From contig OX485808.1 in NCBI GenBank assembly GCA_950295325.1, positions 37,656,527 to 37,719,179 on the forward strand: a stretch of DNA of 62,653 bases. Reading direction: 5' to 3'. Source of the DNA: Polytrichum commune (lineage: Eukaryota > Streptophyta > Polytrichopsida > Polytrichales > Polytrichaceae). The notes below the pieces were generated by a model. It was not told the origin of the DNA. It saw only the letters and a list, made by a program, of their open reading frames with translations, and did no database searches. A program made the translations under genes and the position numbers. Shown in pieces: positions 23,139 to 33,572 of this stretch (position 1 is its first letter; the number at the start of each line of letters is the position of its first letter).

Positions 23139-24565
23139 AGTCCAATATCTTTTGAACATGTCTTTTTGGTATCCGTCTTTGGAATACACTTTACCACATA
23201 TGGCCCAAATAAAGGTTAATAACTGGATTAGGCACGTCTACTTGAAATTGTGATGTGGTGCTAACAAAGCTAGGTTATTGAAATTTATGATCTTGTTGAA
23301 ATTATATTGGAAATGAACCTAAGTGAATGCGGAATCTTATTAAGAACCACCTTCCATCCAATTACTCTAAATCATACCCCATGTTTAATGCCAACAATCT
23401 AAAAATAATGCAATTGAAACAAAGATGCCAATGTGCATGTACATAATATTATTTAACTAAGTTTGTAAGTTGGGTGGGGCCAGGAATAAGCCAAATTCTA
23501 TTTGAAAGTATACTATGTTACTCCCATAGCAAAGCACTACACTGACAATTTAGGTTAGAAAACTTGGGTGAAGCAATGTATTAATATTATTAGAATGTGA
23601 TGGTTGATAGCAGTTGAATAATGTTACGTAAGGCTGCAAGCATATGTGCCCAACATGTTGCATAAGGTAACTATACTTAAATAATATACTATGCCAATGC
23701 AAAACCATGTGAAGTTATGAATATGGGTATCAAAACACGAAATTGTTCACAACATAGAGTTAAATTGGTTATCTACATAGTGAACTTGGTTCATGATTCC
23801 AATGTAATTGGTAGAACCTATTGCTAAACTGGTTTGTAGAATCATGAAATTGAGTTTGCACTTTTGTGAATTCATCTCACCAGAGTACTTTTTTGTGACC
23901 TACTAATAATTAATTCAAGTAAGCGCATTTTTGAGATTTAATAAGGCTTAATTACTTTGGTAAGCATAATTTATGATTTAATTAGGCTCAGTTAAGCTTA
24001 ATTAGTTTCATTACATTCAATTAAGCTTGAATCATGTGATTAATTGAAATAAAACACACTTAATTAGCACACTTGTGTAAGTAGAAGGGATTAATTTATT
24101 ATTATAAAATTTAAAAAACTAAGAATAACTCAATAATTGAAGTTACATTGTAGAACGACATAGACCCTTTCAAATGGTAAGTCACATAAATTATAAGGTC
24201 CTCAATCCTAATGAATATTTTGTATTATTTTTGAACGTGAATGACCCCAACATATATACAAAGTTAATATATATATATAATATAGATGTCTTGCAAGATA
24301 TTTAACTAATTTATTATTATTATGGAGGATGTCGTTAAATTTGTTTATTTTGAGGAGAATATTTCAACAATAATAGGCAACTAGCTTATAGTGTTCATGA
24401 TTCTCACTACCAAGAAAGATGACACTTTACATATTGAAATGGTGATGGGTTCATAGAATTTTATTTTGTTTTTGTTGAGACATATTTGCAATGTTGAATG
24501 TTAATTATAGAAAGTAAAATAGAAAATATACAACAATAAAGTTTGGAACGCGAATGGTTGGATTT
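23139..24565. other. AT-rich spacer
   Basis: Very AT-rich, with TTAATTAAGCTTAATT-type words repeating at 23930-24060. No gene seen. Confidence 0.4.
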
Positions 24566-26125
24566 TGTAGAAGGTAGAGCATTAGATTGCTCATAGTCAA
24601 TAGAAATGTAAGAAAAGAGGCATGACAAACAATAAGGTTAGAATAAGGCTACAATGCTAGTCCAAAGAGGGATAAGAGTTATCCCATATTGTTTGTATGA
24701 ACTAATGAAAATAAGAAAAGCAATAAAAGACAAAGCAAGGAGAGCATGAGACCATCTCACTCCAAGCATTGTTCATATGCATTTGTGTATGTGTATATGC
24801 TTGTGAAATCTCATCTATAGTTATATTAACTTCCAATAGGTTATGGGCCCATCATGCAAGTGAAGTGCCTAGAGATTTGATTGCTTTGAGGTTGCGGAAT
24901 GGATATTGAGGAGTTGGCGCTTTGAAACTTCAGAGCGCTGGAGGTGTCCAAGGGCGCATTTGGTTGTTGTAAGTATTTCTTTGTTTTTGTTTTTGCTTGA
25001 ATATATGTTTGATGCAAAAGCACGTGATTTGGGTTTCTTGAGTGTTGAGAGGTTTATTTGAATTTTTTTGAGATGTTTAGACTTCAATTTCTGAGCGTTT
25101 TGAGCATTCAAGGGTATATTTGAGAGCTTTCAAGATGTTTAGACTCCAATAGTACATGTCTTAAGAGACTTGAGTGTTGAGAAATTTATTTGAGAGTGTA
25201 AGGCACATTTGAGGTTGAGAAGGGGGGCATTCACGGTTGGGGTACTACTATTGGGTGTCTAACGGTTAAAGGACTAAATTGAATAACTTCACATAGTTGG
25301 TGTGCTTAGATTTGTATTGTGGAGCATATTTTGGATCATACCTACATTTAATATTCCATATTGAGTACACCGACAAAGTTAATTTACAAGGAATAGGGTT
25401 ATTTAAGATATCATTTTGATTCCTTAACGGACATCCATGGGTGTTGTCAAAATTATTGACCTTAGGATCAAGGAATGAAAAGGACAACAAAAATTAATTG
25501 AAATGGTCCCGATTTTTTCCCTCACAATTATTGTTCAATTATGTACCAATAGAACTAAAAATGTATTGCATACCAATTGTATAGCTTTACATATAACACC
25601 AAACATGGCCAACAGTACACAATAACATGGCTACATGAAAGAAAAAAAAACGTTTAGTATTAGAATTGGACATAAAAAATATGTATGTATGGGCACATGA
25701 CACTTACATCAATGTACTAGGATGGAAAACAGGAAATAATTCACCTCCAATGTACACTTCAATAATAAAATTGCTATTGATGTGGCCCAAACAAGTCATA
25801 TGACCTCTTTACAAGTCCTATGACCTATCTACTCATTTCATAAAGGATTTATCTATTATTAGTGATTATTTAATATTATCTTTCTTGATAAGTCTTATGA
25901 CCTATCTACTTATCTATTTAAAATTTATTGATCAAATAATAGTAAATCATAATAAACGCCGAGCTCCAATGCGACATATCCCTTAATTCCTTTGTCCCAA
26001 AAGTAGTACCCCAATCGTAAATGGCCCCGAAGATCTTATTTGAATGATTTGAGTGTCTTCAAAACTCTCTTGAGATGGAGAAGATCTAACTTGAGGTATT
26101 TGAGGCAAAGAAGATCTTATTTGAG
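24566..26125 (+). repeat. Copia LTR copy without internal region, split by a TIR element
   Basis: Starts TGTAGAAGGTAGAGC and follows the LTR at 2214 through its unique part and into the TTTGAGAG tandem part. It is interrupted at 25222 and resumes at 26039 (GAAGATCTTATTTGAATGATTTG). No gag ATG or primer site follows, so it is most likely a solo LTR or an LTR fragment. Confidence 0.65.
25223..26038. mobile_element. TIR element nested in the Copia LTR
   Basis: An element of about 816 bases. Left end GGGGGCATTCACGGTTGGGG, right end (complement) GGGGCCATTTACGATTGGGG, with the inverted similarity continuing into GTACTACT. It is flanked by GAAG on both sides (25219-25222 and 26039-26042), a possible target-site duplication of 3-4 bases. 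No transposase. The superfamily is unclear. Confidence 0.65.
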
Positions 26126-28007
26126 TGTAGATCTCATTATGCAAAGCATAGGTTCATGTGTCCCCCTTTGTGGATGGATAAGGGGGGTCTTCCTCTACCG
26201 GGACCATTCTCTCTCCCATGTTTTTCAGAGTTTTGAGTTTTTTTATGTATCTTTGAGGAGGAACCACTTATTCTATATAGCTAGAATTTTAATGAAACCT
26301 TGCAAGCGTCTTCTTTTTGTTCTTTTTATTCCAATGATATAAAGGTCGCCTCATTTGTAGTTGTTATGAGAAAGTTATGTCTCTTAGAGTAAAGACAACT
26401 TTCTTGCCGTCAGAATCCAAGGGCATGTGGAAATGTAGCATATTTATGGTTTGTTCTCATAATTAAGAAGTTTTTTGAATCATGTTTATAGCTTTGTTAA
26501 AAACCATTAAACTCTTAGTTTGGATATAGGATGTAAAAGTAATGGATGTAGAAATGTGAGGGTGTAGACTTGCCATTGGTATAGGAATTCCATTTCTAAG
26601 GAGCTTTAGAAACCAAACTAAATGAAGTTTTCAGCAAAACATTTTAGGGAGCATAGATAATGAAGTTGTTTTTTCAAAATTATAAGGCATATTTCATTTG
26701 GAATTAGTATGAAAAAATTATGGCTTCAGAAGCGGAGAGGTGTATACCTGTCATTGAATTTTGAAGCCTCAATTTCAACATGCTATATTGTCCCTTGAAC
26801 TTTTTACAATTTGTGTATCTTTATGTTGGCTTTCTAAAAAATCACAATACACATGTGGTATGCACATGTGGAGTAGTTATGCACATGTGGCACTTAATTG
26901 AGTGTTAATTAAGCATCTACACGGCTTGTTTTTTTTTGGTAATGTACATATAAATTTGGTTTTTTAATGGCATAACCAACTATTTGCATTATGAATTATT
27001 TTTCCATACCTTAGGCTTACACTAGTTGCAACTAGAAACCTTGCATTTTCCTATAGCAAAACCCTCTTTACCCAACACCGCCTTACACCAAATTATAATT
27101 GTAAAATGATATATTTGCATTCAATTCCACAAAAATGAAAGTTTGTTGCCTTGGACTTCAAGATGATAATAAGTAGACGTTGCCAAACCCAAGCCCACAT
27201 TATCCTATGTATACATGAGTTTCCAAAGTATTTAGTATGAATCACAATGTGCAATCAGGTTGCCCCATGCTAATTTTTCAACATCCATGCTATTTTGAAT
27301 ATTTATTATCATAATAACAAAATTACAATAAATATTTCTTTATTGTGCTTGTTGTACAGATGAATAAACAAAGTTATGAATTTTTGTCATCTGATTTTGA
27401 TCCAAGGTAATGTGCATGGGTAAAGAGGCAACCTATCCGCGAAGGCAACCTAATTGCACATTTTAGTGTAGTTAATGTTGACCTTGTGTGTGTGTGGGTG
27501 TGGGGGAAGGGAATGGTTATTCTCAATCCCAAATCCTCTTTTTTTGCCTCAACAATTTTCAATCTGGCATTTTTGATGATAATATACATGTTGATGATAT
27601 ATATATATATATATATATATATGAAAAATGTTCATCTTTGAAACCGATCACGTCATTGGGATTTTTGATTGACTACAAATAATCAATTATGAAGTCATGG
27701 AAAGAAGTGCAAAAGACGCCCACCATTAAACACGTACAGAGACATTGGAAGAAGAAAAAATTAACTACAATTTTGCAAATGAAATATGCATGTTAGTTAC
27801 AATACCCTTAAGTTCTTAAATCTGGAAGAAATTCTCAAAAATCATAACATTATTCAGTGTTCGGCTCTAGTTTCATGGGCTCTCAAAATATAACATCAAG
27901 AAGCTCGAAAAGTTGCAAAGGGAGACTCAGATTTAAATTGAACTCCCATCATCTCATTGTTATATTATGAGGGCCCACGTTGCTGAGTAATGTTATAACA
28001 CCTACAA
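26126..28007. other. Spacer with one (AT)n run
   Basis: No gene recognised. An (AT)12 microsatellite lies at about 27598-27622 and a short GT-rich run at 27486-27500. Confidence 0.4.
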
Positions 28008-29386
28008 TACATCATTTATGGTATTCAACGTAATAACGTCACTTGCCCTATTTTGAGGTGTATGGTAGGTTACACCAATGACCAACAACTTCACTAATAG
28101 TATCACCTCATGACACTTGACGTTCAAATTTGCTTAGTAATATCTAGGCATGAGTATCCTCAATAGACTAAATATTGTATATAGTGACACCAATTCTATT
28201 TGTCTTGCTCAATACTGATTGTAAGTTGCCTTTATAATGTACCAACTCAAAATGTAAACCTAACATTATTTGTCATTCCTTTAAAAAAAAGTTGTGCATT
28301 ATAGATGTACAATGTTGCATTCATTATCACTTACTGAGTGATTTTTCTTCCAAATCTCAATCATCCGTGATAATTTTTCATCACAAAATGTTAGGATGCA
28401 AAATATATCAAACTTTGTTTCAATAATTGACATAGAAGAGTGGGTAAGCAAGAGTAGGCATGCAATTACACATTAACAACCCGCATGGCATGTATTACAT
28501 AGTGATCGTGAAAACATCATATTCACATGTTACATTTTTTTTTCAAGGCCAACTCATTTTCTAGTCTTGTTTTTTGAAACTAATTTTGTATGGGCACCTA
28601 TGGCAGAAGTTCATAGAGTCACGAATAAGCCTTTTTATATCATGGATGTTATGTTTTGAATGCTATCAAGAGTCTTTGAAGTAACAATGAGAAATATAAC
28701 ATTCATGATATAAAAAGACTCCTTCCCTCGTTATCATTTGCACATGTTACTAGCATTTTGTAAATACATCCATATGTAGTTGGCAAAAGTTGCCTCCAAA
28801 GACCAATTCAAGTTGGCCTTCCTTGCATTCAAGAAAATGACATTTGTGACATTTTTGCATGCCATGTGATGTTTTCACGTATACCATGTTGTAGGGTTCT
28901 GGACATGATGAACTAAAAGTAAGACGGTATGACAATACTTATAAACTTATTCATAAAAAGTGTCATGAGAAAAGTTACCATATTGACATAAATCACCATG
29001 TGACACTAGTAAATACAATATTTAGTATAATATATGCCTATGATACACAATGGTCTACAAGTTGACCAAAGTGTGCACAAATGACACTCAATATGCTCAA
29101 GAATATCTTCCTCTTGTATACTAAAATTTGAACACATGACATTTGCCATTAGTACGCTTAATAATATCTTCTCCTTACATACTAAAACGCAAAACTATCA
29201 TCTCAAGTAACCCAATGTGCTACGCTAAATGTCGTAACGTAAATAAAGCTTCACTTCAAAAAACTACTTATGTTGACAAATCGTATCATATTGATAATTA
29301 ATGAACATGACATTTTAAAACCTCTAAGCATCTAGTGTAGGCCCTTCGCAAATAGTGCATGTGACACTAATTACCATAAACAGTGT
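28008..29386. mobile_element. TIR element family T, copy A
   Basis: The ends are related to those of the copies at 54632 and 56136: ATCATTTATGGTATT at the left and CCATAAACAGTGTA at the right. Inside, TGCCCTATTTTGAGGTGTATG and CATGACACTTGA are shared with both other copies. It is about 1.38 kb, longer than the others, so it is either closer to the parent element or has a nested insertion. An internal inverted repeat (28630-28655 with 28694-28722, built on TTTTTATATCATG) may be such an insert. No transposase recognised. Confidence 0.65.
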
Positions 29387-29400
29387 AGTGATTGGGATGG

Positions 29401-29410
29401 TATATAAATA
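29401..29410 (+). promoter_or_regulatory. TATA box-like sequence next to a transposon end
   Basis: TATATAAATA, followed by GAGCC, lies 15 bases after the right end of TIR element A. The match to the plant TATA consensus is excellent and unique DNA follows. Its target is unknown: the first downstream ATG (in ATCATGAGC) opens only 19 codons. It could drive a non-coding transcript running towards the convergent LRR gene. Inference from sequence only. Confidence 0.35.
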
Positions 29411-31411
29411 GAGCCATTCAGGAATCACAAGAAGCTTCATTTTGGTTGCTTGAATTTAGTTGAGAGTCCTTTGGGGGCTAAGCTCATCGAGACCATCATG
29501 AGCAACCTGCACATGCTGAAGTTTTTTCCTGGCGATCATCATCGCAAATCTTTGTAACGCTGTGGCAATGTAAGGTTCCTGCTTTACTTGACCAAAATCA
29601 TGATGAGCTTTGACTACTAGTAGTGTAATTTGCTTCAAGGATTACATCCTTACACGCAGCTTCGACGGGCATAAGCCGTAATGGTCGAGATTTCGAATCT
29701 GGTGCAAAATTTGCGGTCTGTCCATCTGCATCGTGCAATTTTCTCATACGAGATGAGATCACCAGCAGCATCACCAGCATCTGTACGTACCAGGAATGCT
29801 TCAATCGGGAGCGACTAATTTGCCTTACAACCAGTGACAGCTGCATGGAAAGCTAGAGAGATTACTTTCTGCAATGAGATTACAATTTGTTTCCAGCTTG
29901 TTGCAATTGTGTGTACTTGTTGGTGCCCTTTTCTGTGGTAAATTTGTGAGGCTTTGCTTTTGACTGCGACTGACGATTTTGATTGTGAAATTCAGCACCA
30001 ACAACTATTAGTTTTGGTGTCTACATCGACGTGCATGTAATACCCTCTGACACAATATTGAAATCACCAGCACAATCTGGACTGGTAAGCTGGACAATTC
30101 TACAATTGCGAGCCTGAGAACTCGAGGTAGACTTGCCTAATTCGGTACTGTCTTATTAGGACACGTATATTTGAGAGGTATGTGGTTTAGTGTGGCTTCA
30201 AGAACAGATACCCAAAAACCATGTGTTCGAAAAAATTGGACTGCAAGCTCAAAACATGATAACCATTCTAGACTCAATAGTCAGAACATAATGGAGGGAC
30301 CTATGTGATCATTAATGAGCACGAGAGTCTTAGCTTTGAGAATGAATAAGATAATATTTACATGAGCTCCGAAAATTATGAGTGGGGTTACAGCCTCAAT
30401 TCAGATCTGCTAACTATCTTGTACTAATTGCATGTTTCATATCCTAGAAGAAATAGGCTAGTCGCAAAAAGTACCCATTTAAGACCCATCTACCTTACAA
30501 CAGCTACGGCCATATGCACAGAGAGCCTGAAAAATGCTGAATGATTCATTTCTGCAACAAGGGTGGAGAAATATGCACTCTACTCTGAATGTGTACTTGG
30601 TGTGTGGCTGAAGTTTCAGTGTCACCTGAAGATTTGGAAGCAAACGTGGAGTGCAAGACAATGAATGTGACAGTTCACGAGTGCTCATGCATGTAAATGT
30701 TTTAATTGCTATTTGGAGAGATTGTTGCAGCACGAGTGCTCATGTATGTAAATGTCATTTATGGCTGATTTGGAGAGATTGTTGCAGCACGAATGTATTT
30801 GGATGGAAGCACTTATAATGTCAGCCTTGAATTACAGCATCTTCAAATCACCTGGGGCTTAGAGTGCCAATATCATCAATGTCACATACTGCAAACTGGA
30901 AAAAGCAACAATTTAAATTGCAAAAGAAACATCAAGGAGGCAGAGGGGAAAAAGAGATGGTAATTCGTCATTGAACAAAAGCTTTGGCATGTAGGCAACT
31001 CTTATGTTGACAACGTCCTGACAAAGTATGCTATGTCCTAACTGATCCAAAAACTGCTCCTGGTAATCTGGTTCGTAAGTCGCTCACCAAATAGGAAGAC
31101 ATGAAATTCCCGACAACTGAAGCAGTTGCCGCTGCTCATGAGGGCTAGCTAGCTCTAAGGTTACAGGTACACGAATCTCCAGGTGAGAGAGAAAAAAATA
31201 ATATTCCCAACTCTGGGCTAGCTAAGCCAAGACGAAGGTTTTGCTGCATTTGTGGGGGCGGGTCGACTTTGAGGTGTGCTAAAAGGTTGAGAGAACCATG
31301 TCATCAGAATTTTAATCCTACCAAAACCTGGTGTTGTGTGCTCTCAATCGGCCACAAATTCAACAAATCTGTACTTCATGATGTATTTACTGGAACTTGT
31401 CTTGGATGTAA
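29411..31411. other. Gene-like composition, no gene established
   Basis: The DNA here is less AT-rich and free of recognised repeats. On the minus strand a frame from about 29730 to 29457 has protein-like content (ENCTMQMDRPQILHQIRN, then after one TAA ALQRFAMMIARKKLQHVQVA) and could be a terminal exon or an exon relic, but I recognise no family. A 54-66 base direct duplication lies at 30677-30797. Confidence 0.3.
30677..30797 (+). repeat. Short tandem duplication
   Basis: The words GAGTGCTCATGCATGTAAATG and TTGGAGAGATTGTTGCAGCACGA occur twice in the same order, about 54 bases apart, with a variable centre. Local duplication in otherwise single-copy DNA. Confidence 0.75.
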
Positions 31412-31417
31412 TTTATT
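31412..31417 (-). terminator. Possible polyadenylation signal of the LRR gene
   Basis: AATAAA on the minus strand, about 65 bases beyond the LRR stop codon. Its position and orientation fit a near-upstream element. Confidence 0.4.
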
Positions 31418-31481
31418 CACAATTATCATGAGTTATGGTGGGAAGGGTTTAGATGAATCAGTGACGTGAAATCTCATACAG

Positions 31482-33572
31482 TTAGTCTGGTGATCCGCTT
31501 GCTTTCAGGCATTGGTACCCTGGTCGTGAAGCAGGACCAACAACACTTGGAGGGCAAAGTGATTGGGGCGGAGGTACCATGCAGTTGTATTGCACACAGA
31601 CGGCTACACTCGGGGGAAGTGAAGCACTCGCCAACCCGCCAAAATTTGTCAAGTAGTTGTGTTGCAAGTAGAGCGATTGCAGCGTCGCAGCTTCCATGTG
31701 GTTCACAAAGTCCTGCACACGGAAGAAAATAAAACCATCGGTTAATCTGAGGTCCGGCCCCTTGAGCGAGAGCAATCCTGATGCAATTTTGGTAGGATCT
31801 TCTTGTGGGCTCGAATTTGGGCCAAAGTCTGGTCTGCCTTGACCTCAGATCACTACATTAATAGTTACTAGTTCAACAACACACATAATCTATCTGAATT
31901 CTGAAACTGGAGGTGAATTTCAAAGATGATACGAAATTCACACTAGCATAATTGACAGCAGTAGACACAATGTATGCACTTGATTGGTGCGACTCCATTC
32001 TTCAAGGAGTTGTCATGCGTAGACAAGCCTTGGAGCCCAATTCTGAACTGGTCAATCTCAAAGTGATCACTCCGGAGTTTCCAGTGCATAGTTCGCGAGT
32101 TCACAAGTATAAGTCTAGCTCAATATCTATGCAAGAAAATGGCCATTTACTCCTTCCTCCAGGAGTGTAAAACGGAAGAAGAAACGCCAAAAGCTCAGGA
32201 GGTTGATACACAATCGTTGAGCAGGGCATCGACATCAAAGCACACAATTTTGGCACAGATGCAATTTCTCCTGTCACAGAATTTCTTCATCATGTCGATG
32301 CAACAGAAACTTGACTTTTGAGCCAGACCAGACGAGAACAAAGCTTTGTTGCAAATCTGGCCTTGTCGACCTCAAAAGTGACATCGGCCTCACAGATTTT
32401 ATGCTGCTAGTCCATCATTCCTTAGGCACATGGCCAATCAATGCAAGAAATTATCACAATATAGAGGTGCATTGAAGCGGAAGAATTCACCATTATTAGC
32501 TTTGATGAAATTGGATGCTGATTACATGTGGTCGATCAGAAATCATGGAGTAGGGATTCAGGGTTTAGGGTTTAAGGATCACCTGGGCCACGGTGCCGAC
32601 GAATTGGTTGTTGTTCAAGAACAAGCTCTGGGCACCCGCCAGGTTCGGATTGACAGGGCCTTGCAAGTGGTTATGGCTCAAATCCACCACCGGGATCGTC
32701 ACAAGGCCCGGGACATTCACAGTGCCGGAGAATTGGTTATGATTCAGCAGAAGAAACGACAGCGAGAATCCAAACACGGCGCTCGGAATGCTCCCGGTGA
32801 ATTGATTGTAACTCAAGTCCAAATACGAGAGTCCGCCGAGCGATGTCAACCCGTCGATCGGCCCCGCGATGTGGTTCTTCGTCACCGAAAGGTACTGCAA
32901 CGTGTGCGGAAAATCGGGTAACCCGCCCACGAGCTGGTTGTTGCGAAGATCGAGGTGTGTCAAACGCGATCCGGAGAAGCTAGGGACTGGCCCCGAAAGC
33001 TGGTTGTCGGACATGATGAGCACTTTGAGCGACACGAGGTTTCCAAGGTCCCACGGGATTTGGCCTTCAAGCTGGTTCTTCCTCACTTGCAGGATCTCCA
33101 AATTCTTTAAATTCGGAAGGGAGCTCGGGACGGGTCCGGAGAGATAGTTTTGGCTGCATGAGAAAGTTTGCAGGTTTTGCAAGTTGCCGATCGAGTCCGG
33201 GATTGGTCCTTTTAGTGCTCCGGCTGCAATTGTCAGGCTTTGAAGGTAACTTAGGTCACCGAGGGACGAAGGGAGCGAGCCTGTTAGCCCTGGCGAACCT
33301 GCATTTTGGGGGCCGAGGGATAGAGATATCACTCTGTTGAAACTTTCTACTTTCTCGCATTGCACACCGCTAAAGGATTGGCACGGGTTTACGGTGAGTG
33401 CAAACACCCATGTGGAGAAGAAGCTTCCGCCGGGTAAGTCATCCATGTTGTTCCGGATGGATCTTAAGGCTAGCATGTCTACGGGGTGTAAAAGTTGACC
33501 TCCTATAGTAAAGAAGAACGAAAAAATTATGAGGATGGATAGAAAATACTGTCCAAGGCATGCTCTTGCCAT
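31482..33572 (-). CDS. Secreted leucine-rich-repeat protein, two exons
   Basis: Exon 1 is 33572-32583 (330 codons) and exon 2 is 31712-31482 (76 codons plus stop). The 870-base phase-0 intron has GT...AG borders and a T-rich acceptor tract. Product 406 residues: hydrophobic signal peptide (about 1-25), LRRNT cap with C64 and C72, then about ten plant-type LRRs (84-345; L-x-G-x-I/V-P pattern, for example YLDLSYNQFTGSIP), and a C-terminal cap with four cysteines (369, 374, 383, 398) around QYNCMVPPPQSLCP. There is no transmembrane helix or kinase, so it should be exported to the apoplast or wall; a role in ligand binding, cell-wall or co-receptor function is inference. Angiosperm LRR proteins with the same QYNCMVPP-type cap exist, as I recall. 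The start is chosen because ACAATGGC directly precedes a signal peptide. Both exons are intact, unlike everything nearby. Confidence 0.9.
31713..32582 (-). other. Intron of the LRR gene with telo-box-like start
   Basis: Donor CAG|GTGATCC, acceptor TTCTTCCGTGTGCAG. AAACCCTAAACCCTGAA lies within the first 25 bases of the intron (32557-32575); AAACCCTA is the telo-box known from promoters and leaders of plant growth and translation genes. Exon 2 codes exactly the expected continuation of the LRR (TVAQ then DFVNHMEAATLQSLYLQHN), which confirms the joint. Confidence 0.8.

Noticed and set aside
23025-23219. Frames of YIYIYIYICVCVCV type on both strands
   Set aside because: Produced by the AT/GT microsatellite.
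29640-29700. tRNA-like phrase with TCGA and TTCGAATC near 29690
   Set aside because: No cloverleaf can be laid out: acceptor stem and anticodon arm are missing.
32430-33147. Plus-strand frames of 163 and 92 codons
   Set aside because: They are the antisense of LRR exon 1; the regularity of the repeats keeps the opposite strand open.
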